Source: a virus. From it: a stretch of 28,955 bases of DNA. The stretch lies in the IMG/VR virus record IMGVR_UViG_3300014819_000048, positions 1 to 28,955 of that record; one strand, 5' to 3'. The position numbers and the translations under genes are program-made. A model generated the notes under the pieces. The model was not told the DNA's origin and searched no databases. It worked only from the letters and a program-made list of their open reading frames with translations. The first letter of the stretch is position 1. The number at the start of each line of letters is the position of its first letter. Of the stretch, positions 1-7,485 are shown in pieces.

Positions 1-628
1 GAGTTGAAATTGATCCAATCACTCCTGTATCAACAACTGCTACGTCTGCATCTTGGTTATTGTTTATGTCTTCTGTTGTAATAAATATGTTTGTTGGCAA
101 AGTAGACATAGCAGAATAAGTTAACACTGCATTATCGCTAGTAATGTCCAAATAACCTGCTGATGCTTGATATTTGTAAGCAGAACTTAAAACGTTTCTT
201 ATTACAAACGTTGGATAAGTTGGAGCATAAATTGCTCGATACAAAATTTGTCCACTAAGAGGAGCAGACAAACTAGCTGTAAAACCGTATTGGTCTACAT
301 TTAATATAAAAGGGTTTACGTTACTTTCTTGGTTTGCAAAGAAAGCTTGTAACGTAATAATTGGTGTTGAAGTAAATGTTATATTGAACGATTTACTTGC
401 TGTTTCTAAATTGTTGAAGATAAGAAAATCTTCATCATATTCTCCAGTTATTTCCAACTCAAACAAACTTACTGGAACTTGTATTTGATAAAATGGATAT
501 GTTATTTCTGTTGATGTTAAATCAAAATATTCTTTTCCTGTTGGAAACGAAGCAGAAACAATTTGTGTTTGTTGAGATCGGTTAAAAGAATATGTTTTCT
601 TTTTACGATTGGGATTAAATCCAGCCAT
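1..628 (-). CDS. Probable virion structural protein, C-terminus cut by window edge
   Basis: The frame is open from an ATG at 628 to the left edge, giving 209 visible residues and no stop, so the gene is truncated by the window. The protein starts MAGFNPNRKKKTYSFNRSQQ and continues as a Ser/Thr/Asn-rich, beta-strand-like sequence with no membrane segment or recognised motif. It follows the 112-residue gene on the same strand after 41 nt. A virion or tail-associated role is inferred from composition only. No Shine-Dalgarno is visible before the start; the start codon lies inside an imperfect hairpin (621-657). Family unknown; the reading frame itself is convincing because it has no stop over 628 nt of AT-rich DNA. 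Confidence 0.7.
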   Translation of the reverse strand, partial: MAGFNPNRKKKTYSFNRSQQTQIVSASFPTGKEYFDLTSTEITYPFYQIQVPVSLFELEITGEYDEDFLIFNNLETASKSFNITFTSTPIITLQAFFANQESNVNPFILNVDQYGFTASLSAPLSGQILYRAIYAPTYPTFVIRNVLSSAYKYQASAGYLDITSDNAVLTYSAMSTLPTNIFITTEDINNNQDADVAVVDTGVIGSIST

Positions 629-657
629 GTTCTATACAAGTTAAATAGATAGGCTGG
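621..657 (-). promoter_or_regulatory. Imperfect hairpin enclosing a start codon
   Basis: CCAGCC (621-626) pairs with GGCTGG (652-657) and, inside it, TCTAT (631-635) pairs with ATAGA (645-649). The ATG at 628-626 falls at the internal loop of this stem. No Shine-Dalgarno is visible, so initiation may depend on the upstream gene or on this fold. There is no U-tract, so it is not a terminator. Confidence 0.35.
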
Positions 658-669
658 AGGTATAATCAA

Positions 670-1008
670 TCACAAACTAGGAAACACATAACGTTGTAGC
701 AACGGAATCAAATGTGGCCTTTTCGTAGTACAGGTTGAAAGAATCCTCTTTTGCTTTTCTTCCTTTGAAAGCTTGTTCCAACTATCAACATAATTGTTTT
801 GAATAATCAATTCAAACAACTTGTTGTAGTAATCCCAAGCTCTTTGCTCATCTGTCATGTGTTGAACAGGTTGAGAATTTCCAGAATTCATTTCATTATA
901 AACTGCTTCAGCAGCCATGCTACCAAAAAGCAGCTTGCCAAAATTTGTCATCTTATAAGAATCAAATGCAAGTGAAAAAGGATTTGGAATTTCTGGAATC
1001 TTTAGCAT
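670..1008 (-). CDS. Small conserved-looking phage protein, function unknown
   Basis: This 112-residue protein is not recognised. It is Pro-rich at the N-terminus, then mostly helical, with a charged segment (KLSKEEKQKR) and a C-terminal end rich in Pro, Leu and Arg. No signal peptide or membrane segment is seen. The ATG at 1008 has an SD (GAGGT, 6-nt spacing) and lies just downstream of a good extended -10 promoter (1026-1054), so it starts its own transcript after phoH. The gene downstream is the truncated structural-like gene at 1-628, suggesting a small late or structural unit; this is inference. Confidence 0.7.
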   Translation of the reverse strand: MLKIPEIPNPFSLAFDSYKMTNFGKLLFGSMAAEAVYNEMNSGNSQPVQHMTDEQRAWDYYNKLFELIIQNNYVDSWNKLSKEEKQKRILSTCTTKRPHLIPLLQRYVFPSL

Positions 1009-1025
1009 TTTCTTACCTCTACCTT

Positions 1026-1054
1026 ATTATACCATAATGTTACTAAATATTAAA
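1026..1054 (-). promoter_or_regulatory. Promoter for the 112-residue gene
   Basis: On the minus strand: -35 TTTAAT (1054-1049), a 17-nt spacer, and a perfect extended -10 TGG-TATAAT (1034-1026). The predicted start near 1019 leaves a leader of about 10 nt that contains the GAGGT SD of the gene starting at 1008. It belongs to the TTTAnn-N17 promoter family seen elsewhere in this window. Confidence 0.65.
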
Positions 1055-1096
1055 ACAATTTAATCTCTGGTATAAAAGGCTATTTTATATTAGCTG

Positions 1097-2488
1097 CTAA
1101 AGAATCTCAGCAGAAATTGTTGCCAATGCACTACGTTCTCCTTTAAGGAAGGTTACATGGCCGGAAATACTTTGTGATTTAAATCTTTCGATTGCTATTG
1201 AAAGGCCATTGCTTACTGAATCAACATAAGTGCTGTCAATTTGTTCAAGATCACCTGTGAGAACGATTTTAGTGTTTTCACCTACACGGGTAAGAATGGT
1301 TTTTATTTCATGTAAGTTTGTATTTTGAGCTTCATCTACGATGATGTAAGCGTTAGCAATTGAACGACCACGAATAAAGGTCATTGCTTGAACTTCAATA
1401 ATACCTTCATCAAAATAGCTTTGAAGAACTTGCTCATCAAATTTTGGTTGTTCTGCAACAATCTTTTTTTTCTTTGCGCCAGAACTTGATTCTTTTGGTT
1501 GTTCTGAAGCTCCTAAAAGGAAACGTAGGTTGTCTTTGATTGGAGCAAGCCAAGGCTCTAGTTTTTCGTTTAAATCGCCGGGAAGAAATCCTATGTCCTT
1601 GCCAACAGGCATAACTGGACGACAAATAACAAGCGAACGATATTTACGATGATTTAATACTTGTTCAAGTCCAGCATCGATAGCAAGAAGAGTTTTACCG
1701 CAACCGGATTTACCTGCAAGAGTTACAAGCTTAATTGTATCGTCGAACAAAAGATCACGGGCAAATTCTTGTTCTTTGTTACGAGGAGAAATCTTGCTTG
1801 AAATTTTTCCAAGAGGAAGAATTGGTTCTCCTTTTGCAATAAAACGAGCCATAGCAGATTGCTGACCATTTTTTAGAACAACAAACTGGTTTGGGTACAA
1901 ATCTTCTTCAATATCTTTTGGCAAAAAGAATTGCTCTTCATTTGAATAAAATTGTTTAACGATTACGTCTTCACGTTCAATAACTTTTACTCCTGAGTAT
2001 AAAGAGTTTACAGAAGTTGCAACATTGAACTTGCGATAATCTTCACATTTAATTCCCAGAGCCTGAGACTTTAGTCTTAAGATTGTATCACGGGTAACAA
2101 GAACAACATGTTCTTCTGTGTGTTTACTAATATAATTTATGCAGAATTGAGCAATGATGTTGTCACCGCTTTTCTTTTCTTGCATCTCCATAGGGAGATG
2201 ATGTGGTGTATGTTCTGGATATATGTCTTCAATAGACAATATTTTTAATGTTCCGAGGTTTTTTCCAAGTGGGATGCCAGCTTTAAAGTCTTTGTTGATT
2301 TTTGTTAAATCTGCGAGCTTACGCACTACTTCACGGGCATTGCGACCTACTTCATCTTGACGATCTTTGTGTCTATCAAGTTCTTCAAGAACAATTAAAG
2401 GAAGAACAAGATCATGTTCTTCAAAACCAAACAAACTGTTACTGTCAGAAAGCAAAACGTTTGTGTCGAGAATGTATGTTTTTTTCAT
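1097..2488 (-). CDS. phoH: PIN-domain PhoH-type ATPase
   Basis: This 463-residue protein matches the PhoH2 (PIN-PhoH) architecture. Residues 1-150 are a PIN domain (ILDTNVLL at 6-13 with Asp8, acidic residues in VLEELDRH, and LVTRDTILR near 130-138). Residues about 235-463 are the PhoH ATPase with Walker A GKSGCGKT (259-266), Walker B IIVDEAQN (382-389) and the TGDLEQID motif (411-418). Cellular PhoH2 proteins are RNA helicase/ribonucleases; PhoH is common in large phages, where its role is unsettled. A Lys/Ser-rich insert lies at about 330-345. The start at 2488 has AAGGA 6 nt upstream. A strong terminator (2509-2533) separates it from the upstream histone-like gene, so it needs its own promoter or readthrough. 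Confidence 0.95.
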   Translation of the reverse strand: MKKTYILDTNVLLSDSNSLFGFEEHDLVLPLIVLEELDRHKDRQDEVGRNAREVVRKLADLTKINKDFKAGIPLGKNLGTLKILSIEDIYPEHTPHHLPMEMQEKKSGDNIIAQFCINYISKHTEEHVVLVTRDTILRLKSQALGIKCEDYRKFNVATSVNSLYSGVKVIEREDVIVKQFYSNEEQFFLPKDIEEDLYPNQFVVLKNGQQSAMARFIAKGEPILPLGKISSKISPRNKEQEFARDLLFDDTIKLVTLAGKSGCGKTLLAIDAGLEQVLNHRKYRSLVICRPVMPVGKDIGFLPGDLNEKLEPWLAPIKDNLRFLLGASEQPKESSSGAKKKKIVAEQPKFDEQVLQSYFDEGIIEVQAMTFIRGRSIANAYIIVDEAQNTNLHEIKTILTRVGENTKIVLTGDLEQIDSTYVDSVSNGLSIAIERFKSQSISGHVTFLKGERSALATISAEIL

Positions 2489-2508
2489 GTAATATCCTTA
2501 GTTTAAAC

Positions 2509-2533
2509 AAAAAAGGGTAGCATAGCTACCCTT
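2509..2533 (-). terminator. Rho-independent terminator after the histone-like gene
   Basis: A perfect 9-bp inverted repeat, AAGGGTAGC (2513-2521) and GCTACCCTT (2525-2533) with a 3-nt loop, is followed on the minus strand by a run of T. It sits between the stop of the Hc1-like gene (2563) and the start of phoH (2488), and ends leftward transcripts before phoH. Confidence 0.85.
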
Positions 2534-2562
2534 GAACTAAAACAAAATTTTGATTAAAGATT

Positions 2563-2778
2563 TCACTCTGTTTTTTCTTCACTCTTTTCTTTGCGTGTAG
2601 CAAGTGTTGCTTTAATAAGTTCTGCACCAAGAGCACGAAGCTTGCGAACACTTTTACGAACACGAACACCGGCTGCATGATTTCCCTTTGCTGCATTCTT
2701 GTGTACATCTTCTTCAACTTGTTCAACAAGCAATTTAAATTCAGCCCAAACATCTAATGTTAACCTTGAGTCACTCAT
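2563..2778 (-). CDS. Histone H1-like (Hc1-type) nucleoprotein
   Basis: This 71-residue basic, helical protein resembles the N-terminal domain of chlamydial Hc1 and its many small bacterial relatives. The diagnostic block is KGNHAAGVRVRKSVRKLRAL (about 31-50), matching the family pattern GN-x-AA-x-x-RVR followed by basic helix. It ends in a charged tail (KEKSEEKTE). Hc1 proteins bind and compact DNA without clear sequence preference; in a phage this may serve host nucleoid remodelling or packing of phage DNA, which is inference. The ATG at 2778 has AGGAG with 6-nt spacing. A terminator follows. A longer frame on the same strand (2526-2753) is a shadow without a family match. Confidence 0.8.
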   Translation of the reverse strand: MSDSRLTLDVWAEFKLLVEQVEEDVHKNAAKGNHAAGVRVRKSVRKLRALGAELIKATLATRKEKSEEKTE

Positions 2779-2802
2779 TACATTCTCCTAATTGTTTTAG
2801 TA

Positions 2803-2836
2803 ACTATACTGGTTAGAAGAATATATTTTGTATAGT
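2803..2836 (-). repeat. Inverted repeat upstream of the histone-like gene
   Basis: ACTATAC (2803-2809) and GTATAGT (2830-2836) form a 7-bp inverted repeat with a 20-nt spacing, in the leader region of the Hc1-like gene. The near arm reads TATAGT on the minus strand and could be a -10 box, but no convincing -35 lies 17 nt upstream. It could be an operator or chance symmetry in AT-rich DNA. Confidence 0.3.
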
Positions 2837-2842
2837 GTTTTA

Positions 2843-3301
2843 TCAGTGTGATTGCTTCCAAAGATTGAATATCATTGAAGCAAATGCACCTGCGGCTGAC
2901 AAAGCTAGTGCCCAATATATTTTTGCTAAATTTGTACGAAGCTTAACAATGTAATTCAATTCTTCTAGTTGCGGACCAGCAATGGTTTCAATAGCTGATT
3001 TGAACTTTTTCAAGTCTTTGATTTCGTCTTCAACTGTTGGAATTATGTCGCACTTCTTGTTTAAATCTTTGATGTTTGTATCAAGCTTGGTTTCAATAAC
3101 TCTTACCCGAGAAAATAATCCATCCAAAGGATCATAAAGGGCTTCAGAAACTTTATCGAGCTTTTCTGTACTTTTATCTTGTTCGTCTTGAATATGCTCT
3201 ATCATAACATAGAGTTTTTCAAAACCACCATTAAGTGCAGCACTTTGTTCAACCTTTCTAACAAGGATTTCCAGTAATTCTCGTTCAGTATTTGTAGCCA
3301 T
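2843..3301 (-). CDS. Coiled-coil protein with C-terminal membrane anchor
   Basis: This 152-residue protein has a long charged helical region (about 1-120, heptad-like Leu/Ile spacing) and one hydrophobic segment near the C-terminus (YWALALSAAGAFASMIFNLW, about 128-147) followed by a short polar tail. The ending KLRTNLAKIYWALALSAA resembles conserved small membrane proteins of marine myoviruses, from memory only. The likely topology is a tail-anchored protein of the inner membrane. The ATG at 3301 has AAGGAG with 8-nt spacing. It is divergently oriented from the GroEL-like gene at 3349, sharing a 47-nt promoter region. Function unknown; a holin or membrane scaffold role is possible but unsupported. 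Confidence 0.75.
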   Translation of the reverse strand: MATNTERELLEILVRKVEQSAALNGGFEKLYVMIEHIQDEQDKSTEKLDKVSEALYDPLDGLFSRVRVIETKLDTNIKDLNKKCDIIPTVEDEIKDLKKFKSAIETIAGPQLEELNYIVKLRTNLAKIYWALALSAAGAFASMIFNLWKQSH

Positions 3302-3320
3302 TGATTAATCTCCTTATTAT
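3292..3320 (+). promoter_or_regulatory. Candidate divergent promoter region (plus strand)
   Basis: TTGTAG (3292-3297), a 17-nt spacer and TATTAT (3315-3320) lie upstream of the GroEL-like gene, whose SD AAAGGAAA and ATG (3349) follow. On the other strand TATAAT (3321-3316) precedes the SD of the gene at 3301, so the 47-nt gap probably carries two overlapping divergent promoters. Confidence 0.4.
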
Positions 3321-3348
3321 AAGTATATGAATACTCAAAGGAAAATTC

Positions 3349-4740
3349 ATGAATTCAAATTCGTTTTATGAGAAAAATACCATACAAAAACATTTTATTT
3401 CTGCTGTTGAAAAAATTGAGTTTAACATCGATAAAATCAATTTTGCTATATCCAATCAAAACCAAACCTACCTACAGAAAAATTCTTACCAATTAATTTC
3501 ACAACTGCTAACGCCTAATAACTCATGGGAACGTATGCTTTATCAAGAGTTACTTGAAATGTGTTTTAAACTGGAACTAAAATGTCAATACAGTAGCCAT
3601 ATGTTTTTAAAAGCTTTTATAGCTTTGGCAAAAGAATATTCAAAGCAAGACAATCTTAAACATATGCAACTAGTGGAAGATAACCAAATAGAAGGAAGCA
3701 AGTACCTTAAAATTATTTTGGATACATGTTATCCGGCAACCGAAAAAGATATCAATTATTTGGTTGATAATATTTCTACTGACCATCTTGTTTCAGAAAC
3801 AATAAAACAAGCAACAAAATTGTCTGGCATTGAAGGTAATATTGTTGTTGAAGATTATAATGGTTCAAACATTGTTGTTGAACTTCAATTTGGATACAAT
3901 TTTAAAGTCAATCCCTTTAAGGGATTTATTCCTTCTTTCGGATCATGGATACGTTCAAATGCAAAAATATTGTTAGTTGATGGTTTGATTGAAAAAGTAT
4001 CTGAAATGGATAATATCCTAAGAAAAAGCTTTGATACAAAGCTTCCATTGATTATGGTTGCTCAAGGATTTTCTGAAGAAGTTATTGCTACTCTTCATGC
4101 AAACAATACCAGAGGTGGTTTTGATATCATGCCAATCAGATTAGAGCAATCATTAGACACACTTAACATGCTTAATGATATTGCTGCTGTGTCTGGATGT
4201 GATGTTGTTTCTTCTTTGAAAGGTGAAATGATTACATTTGTTGATTATGATTCTTTACCGACTATTGAAAAAGCAACCCTTACAAACGGTGTATTAACGA
4301 TAGAAAACAATAAAACTAGAAATCGAGTGCTTTCACATCTTGCATATCTTAATCAAAGACGTAAAGAACAAGCAGAAAACACAACTGTTTCAGATCTTGC
4401 AGATTTGACAACCAAACGTATTCAAAATTTGTTGGCGCACATTGTTAAAATAAACGTACCTAATGGTATGGCAAGGCAATATAAAGCATCATTAGATAAT
4501 GCTATTAGAGCTTGCAGAACGGCTTACACCTATGGCTATTGTAGTCCTAGCAAAATGAATTTAACTAACTTATCAAGTGAATGGAAAAAAATGCATCAAG
4601 CTATGACAAGTCAGCAAACAGATATTCCAGTGTCTAGCATTGGCTTGTATTTATCTGGATGGTATGCTGCTAGTTTAGCAGCAAGTTATTTTACTGCTGC
4701 TGGTGCTGTTGTATCAGCCGTTGATAATTGTGTTAGCTAG
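3349..4740 (+). CDS. Divergent GroEL-like chaperonin
   Basis: This 463-residue protein aligns by eye with GroEL (548 residues) from the intermediate domain onward. Residues 160-200 match the start of the apical domain (GNIVVEDYNGSN for GVITVEDGT). Residues 206-262 match the apical core (KILLVDGLIEKVSEM, then LPLIMVAQGFSEEVIATL, then ANNTRGGFDI). Residues 272-290 (LNMLNDIAAVSGCDVVSSL) match the GroEL block KAMLQDIATLTGGTVISEE. Residues 380-390 match the second intermediate helix, and 425-458 match the C-terminal equatorial helix. The ATPase signature GDGTTT is absent, the GroEL Asp398 position appears to be Asn384, and about 60 residues of the C-terminal equatorial domain are missing. It is likely a substrate-binding or GroEL-modifying protein rather than an ordinary ATP-driven chaperonin. 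SD AAAGGAAA precedes the ATG. The 3' end overlaps the convergent gene by 27 nt. Confidence 0.75.
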   Translation: MNSNSFYEKNTIQKHFISAVEKIEFNIDKINFAISNQNQTYLQKNSYQLISQLLTPNNSWERMLYQELLEMCFKLELKCQYSSHMFLKAFIALAKEYSKQDNLKHMQLVEDNQIEGSKYLKIILDTCYPATEKDINYLVDNISTDHLVSETIKQATKLSGIEGNIVVEDYNGSNIVVELQFGYNFKVNPFKGFIPSFGSWIRSNAKILLVDGLIEKVSEMDNILRKSFDTKLPLIMVAQGFSEEVIATLHANNTRGGFDIMPIRLEQSLDTLNMLNDIAAVSGCDVVSSLKGEMITFVDYDSLPTIEKATLTNGVLTIENNKTRNRVLSHLAYLNQRRKEQAENTTVSDLADLTTKRIQNLLAHIVKINVPNGMARQYKASLDNAIRACRTAYTYGYCSPSKMNLTNLSSEWKKMHQAMTSQQTDIPVSSIGLYLSGWYAASLAASYFTAAGAVVSAVDNCVS

Positions 4741-5307
4741 ATTTGTATGTACTTTGTTTGAAACATACAAACGGATGGATGGGGTATTCTCACAAAGATA
4801 TTTTAAACTTGAAAGTGGAAGTTTTGAAAGTTCTGTTGCTAGGTTTTTAATAACCGCATTTGAATTACCTTCAAGTAAGGTATAAGCTTGAGCTTTTTTG
4901 ATACAAAATTCTAGTAGTTGAACGGAATCGTTCTTATAAAGACTGTATAGACTTTTATCTTTACCAACTCTGTTAATTAACATTCCAGCGGCTTCATTAA
5001 CACATTTAGTTAATGATTCTGCGATGAAAGCATAGTTTATCATTGCAGCTTTAATTGCAGCAGGTTTAGCTTTACCTTCCAAAAGAACATTAGAAGTTTG
5101 TGAAATAAACATATAAAGAGTTGGAACATTGTTTTTGTAAAGTGCTGCAACTTCTTCTAGTTTTTCAATTTTTTCTGCTGCATTAACAGCTTCGTTGCTT
5201 TCTTTTAAGAAAACATCAAAAGGATATACACCTTTTTCAAGTAAGGCAACTCTGGCTTCCATTAATTTTTTTGCTTGATGCTTTTTATATGCCTTTTTTA
5301 TATCCAT
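4714..5307 (-). CDS. Helical protein of unknown function
   Basis: This 197-residue protein is not recognised. It is predicted almost entirely helical, with a basic N-terminus (MDIKKAYKKHQAKKLMEAR) and Ala/Leu-rich helices without a membrane segment or signal peptide. The start at 5307 has TGGAG with 6-nt spacing. Its last 9 codons overlap the end of the convergent GroEL-like gene, and an inverted repeat (4742-4771) lies in the overlap region. It faces a divergent plus-strand gene at 5397 across a short promoter region. No function is proposed. Confidence 0.7.
   Translation of the reverse strand: MDIKKAYKKHQAKKLMEARVALLEKGVYPFDVFLKESNEAVNAAEKIEKLEEVAALYKNNVPTLYMFISQTSNVLLEGKAKPAAIKAAMINYAFIAESLTKCVNEAAGMLINRVGKDKSLYSLYKNDSVQLLEFCIKKAQAYTLLEGNSNAVIKNLATELSKLPLSSLKYLCENTPSIRLYVSNKVHTNLANTIING
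4742..4771. repeat. Inverted repeat just after the GroEL-like stop
   Basis: TTTGTATGT (4742-4750) and ACATACAAA (4763-4771) form a 9-bp stem with a 12-nt loop, 2 nt after the GroEL-like stop codon and inside the convergent gene. Neither strand has a following T-run, so a classical terminator is not supported; it may still protect the mRNA 3' end. Confidence 0.35.
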
Positions 5308-5355
5308 TTTTTACTCCATAGTTTTCTAATAAGTAGCGTGAAACAAACAAAACCA

Positions 5356-5383
5356 TTGATAATTGTTAAATTTGTGTTATACT
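5356..5383 (+). promoter_or_regulatory. Promoter for the cysteine-cluster gene
   Basis: TTGATA (5356-5361), a 16-nt spacer and TATACT (5378-5383) form a sigma70-like promoter. The predicted start is near 5390, leaving only about 7 nt before the ATG at 5397 and no SD, so the mRNA is nearly leaderless. Confidence 0.6.
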
Positions 5384-5396
5384 GAGTGTGTTAAAA

Positions 5397-6077
5397 ATGA
5401 AAATCATACCCAAAAAATCTTTATCAATCGATGAAATGATGGAATTGGATAAAGACCAAAAGAAGGTTGTTAACCATAACAATGATAAAAAAACTGCTAA
5501 CAGTATTGAAAAAACTGAACCCGTTGCCAATCAAAAATATTATTTGCCTGTTTTGAACATCAATCACACACAAGAATGGCAAACAAAACCTTTATCTGAA
5601 AGAAAGCATTTTACAGATGAAATTGCAATGCAAACTTGTCTTGGAAATTGCTGTGGTGTTGAAGGATTAAAAGGTGCTTGTTGTCATTTAGATCCAATTG
5701 ATCTTGAACATGTACTTGGACCTGTAAGCGAGGAATGTATCAAAGACATTGTTAAATTTTTTAGGAAAAAAGGTTTAAATTATTCTCGTCAAGATATTGT
5801 AATTGATTATGAAGAAGGTAAGATAATCGGAGATACATTGTTTAAAGATGCACCAAACAACCAAATTTTTCATGAACCAAAAGCATATCCTATTTTACGT
5901 TTCCAAGCTCTTGGACCAAGATATTCATGTAAATTCATGAATCCACAAACGTATAAATGTCAGATTTATGAAGTTAGGCCAAAGATGTGTTCAACGTATT
6001 ATTGCAATTATATTACTACAAATTTTCTTGTAAAAACAAAAACAGCCCATCCAAATAGATGGCGCAAACTACGATAG
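5397..6077 (+). CDS. YkgJ-like cysteine-cluster protein
   Basis: This 226-residue protein (from the ATG at 5397; a GTG three codons upstream is less likely because it lies at the predicted transcription start) has the Cys arrangement of the YkgJ / CxxCxxCC family: C81, C85-C86 and C95-C96, then a second cluster in YSCKFMNPQTYKCQIYEVRP followed by KMCSTYYC. These proteins are thought to bind zinc or an Fe-S cluster; their reaction is not established. The first 50 residues are charged and probably disordered. No membrane segment is seen. The next gene follows after 13 nt, so both are probably co-transcribed from the promoter at 5356-5383. Confidence 0.75.
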   Translation: MKIIPKKSLSIDEMMELDKDQKKVVNHNNDKKTANSIEKTEPVANQKYYLPVLNINHTQEWQTKPLSERKHFTDEIAMQTCLGNCCGVEGLKGACCHLDPIDLEHVLGPVSEECIKDIVKFFRKKGLNYSRQDIVIDYEEGKIIGDTLFKDAPNNQIFHEPKAYPILRFQALGPRYSCKFMNPQTYKCQIYEVRPKMCSTYYCNYITTNFLVKTKTAHPNRWRKLR

Positions 6078-6090
6078 AAAGCAAATAATC

Positions 6091-6615
6091 ATGACAAAAT
6101 GGAAAGACGCTGATGGTAAAGTTATAACTAATGAACAATTGTTTTCTTGGATTTCTGAACAAACAGCTAGTTGGAAACAAGGAACAGAACACGAACTAAT
6201 CGTTGGTGTTGATTCACATTTGCATAGTTGCACATACCAATTTATTACTGTTGTTTGCCTTTATCGTAAAGGTAGAGGAGGATTTTATTATTATAGTATT
6301 AACGAGAAAAACAGAAAAGAATTTAAAGGCACATATCCTGTTAGAGTAAAATCTCGTATGTTTCATGAAACTAGTTTAGCTATTGAAACAGCTACAGAAA
6401 TCCAAGAAAAAACTGGAATAGCTCCCGTTATTCATTTGGATGCTTCTCCTCCAAATTCTGGAGAATTAAGTTCTATGTTTTCTGAAGAATTAAAAGGTTA
6501 TGTTGCTGGTTGTGGATTTGAAGCTATATTGAAACCTTGGAGTTTTGTTGCTAGTGGTGTTGCTAACAAACATTCGAAAGTTTCAAATAGAAAAAGAATT
6601 AAACCTAAAAAATAA
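6091..6615 (+). CDS. DUF458 / YkuK-type RNase H-like protein
   Basis: This 174-residue protein matches the YkuK (DUF458) family, which has an RNase H-like fold. Visible landmarks are the first strand IVGVDSHLH (about 37-45) with its Asp, the YRKGRGGFYYYS block, the helix SLAIETATEIQEKTGI, the second acidic strand VIHLDASPPNSGE, and the C-terminal KPWSFVASGVANKHSK, equivalent to the conserved Ala/Asp-His-Lys end of the family. The acidic residues suggest metal-dependent nucleic acid chemistry, but no activity is established for the family as far as I know. The tail is very basic (RKRIKPKK). The SD is weak (AGAAAG about 12 nt upstream), consistent with coupling to the preceding gene. Confidence 0.75.
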   Translation: MTKWKDADGKVITNEQLFSWISEQTASWKQGTEHELIVGVDSHLHSCTYQFITVVCLYRKGRGGFYYYSINEKNRKEFKGTYPVRVKSRMFHETSLAIETATEIQEKTGIAPVIHLDASPPNSGELSSMFSEELKGYVAGCGFEAILKPWSFVASGVANKHSKVSNRKRIKPKK

Positions 6616-6619
6616 TACA

Positions 6620-6648
6620 TTTATCAATGTCAATAAGCACATTATACA
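6620..6648 (+). promoter_or_regulatory. Weak candidate promoter before the 107-residue gene
   Basis: TTTATC (6620-6625), a 17-nt spacer and TATACA (6643-6648) fit the TTTAnn-N17 pattern. The predicted start (about 6655) would fall at the end of the CGGAG SD of the next gene, so this is uncertain. Confidence 0.3.
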
Positions 6649-6660
6649 CACGGAGTTAAT

Positions 6661-6984
6661 ATGTCAGACCAAAAAAGAGTTGAACTAGATACCAAGATCG
6701 AAAAAGAAGTCCACAGACTGATTAAGAATATTTCTGAACAACTGTATGACAAAGTGCAACTTTATGCACGTAAAAACAATGTTCCAGTTGATCCAGAAGT
6801 GTTAACTCATATTCTTAAAACCGTACAAATTGTAATAAGTGAAATTGAGCTAAATAACATAGATCAATTTCACTCAAAAATCAAAACAGTTTTAGATGAT
6901 TATACTGGTGATGAAAACCCTACCGAGATGTTGGGTTCAGTGGAACCAACAAAAAAAGGACGAGTAAAATCAGCTACAGTGTGA
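6661..6984 (+). CDS. Small helical protein, unknown
   Basis: This 107-residue charged protein is not recognised. It is predicted mainly helical (residues 5-75), with a basic C-terminal tail (TKKGRVKSATV). There is no Cys, signal peptide or membrane segment. The ATG at 6661 has CGGAG with 5-nt spacing. It sits between the DUF458 gene and two small genes in a plus-strand run and is probably co-expressed with them. A short inverted repeat (CAGCTA 6971-6976 and TAGCTG 6985-6990) around its stop is followed by GTTTATTAGTTTT and could be a weak terminator. Confidence 0.65.
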   Translation: MSDQKRVELDTKIEKEVHRLIKNISEQLYDKVQLYARKNNVPVDPEVLTHILKTVQIVISEIELNNIDQFHSKIKTVLDDYTGDENPTEMLGSVEPTKKGRVKSATV

Positions 6985-7026
6985 TAGCTGGTTTATTAGT
7001 TTTGGTATTTATATTTCTTGCTCGCC

Positions 7027-7485
7027 ATGCTTGAATGCGTAAAGCATCTAATAACATGCAACTGCATATTAAAACAATATGAAGACACTGACCCACCAGT
7101 GTTTCATAAGTTTGTTGTATTTTCTATAATCAATGAAGACGGAAGCATCAAACCATCATATGCTAAATGCAATAATTGTGGTGGAATACATAAAATTACC
7201 GAAGTTGGTATGTCACAAAAACTTAAACGGGAAACTATTGCAACTCTTCCTGACATAGAAGAAATAAAAAGTAGTTTACCAGAAAAACTAGTTTCTCTTG
7301 TTGAAAAATACAAACTAACATTGCCAACATGGCAAGAAATAAAGTTTGTGTTGGAAAATGAAAAATGGGAACGTCCAATTATTCTTCAAAAAGATCAAGA
7401 AGATGAAGAAGTATTTGGAAAATATCTTGTGTTTTATGGAAAATCATTATGGAAAGTTGATAACTTTTCTTCGGAGGAAATATGA
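7027..7485 (+). CDS. Zinc-ribbon-like conserved hypothetical protein
   Basis: From the ATG at 7027 this is 152 residues; an in-frame TTG at 7018 is possible but has no SD. Features are an N-terminal HLITCNC motif and a CNNCGGIHKITEVG motif at about 58-71, giving two Cys pairs that could bind zinc. The patterns VFHKFVVFSIIN and GKYLVFYGKSLWKVDNFS resemble a conserved hypothetical family found in phages and proteobacteria; its function is unknown to me. The stop overlaps the start of the next gene by 4 nt (ATGA), so translation is coupled. Confidence 0.7.
   Translation: MLECVKHLITCNCILKQYEDTDPPVFHKFVVFSIINEDGSIKPSYAKCNNCGGIHKITEVGMSQKLKRETIATLPDIEEIKSSLPEKLVSLVEKYKLTLPTWQEIKFVLENEKWERPIILQKDQEDEEVFGKYLVFYGKSLWKVDNFSSEEI

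Noticed and set aside
2526-2753. Alternative 75-residue frame overlapping the histone-like gene
   Set aside because: The overlapping 71-residue frame has an SD and the Hc1 signature; the alternative has neither and runs into the terminator.
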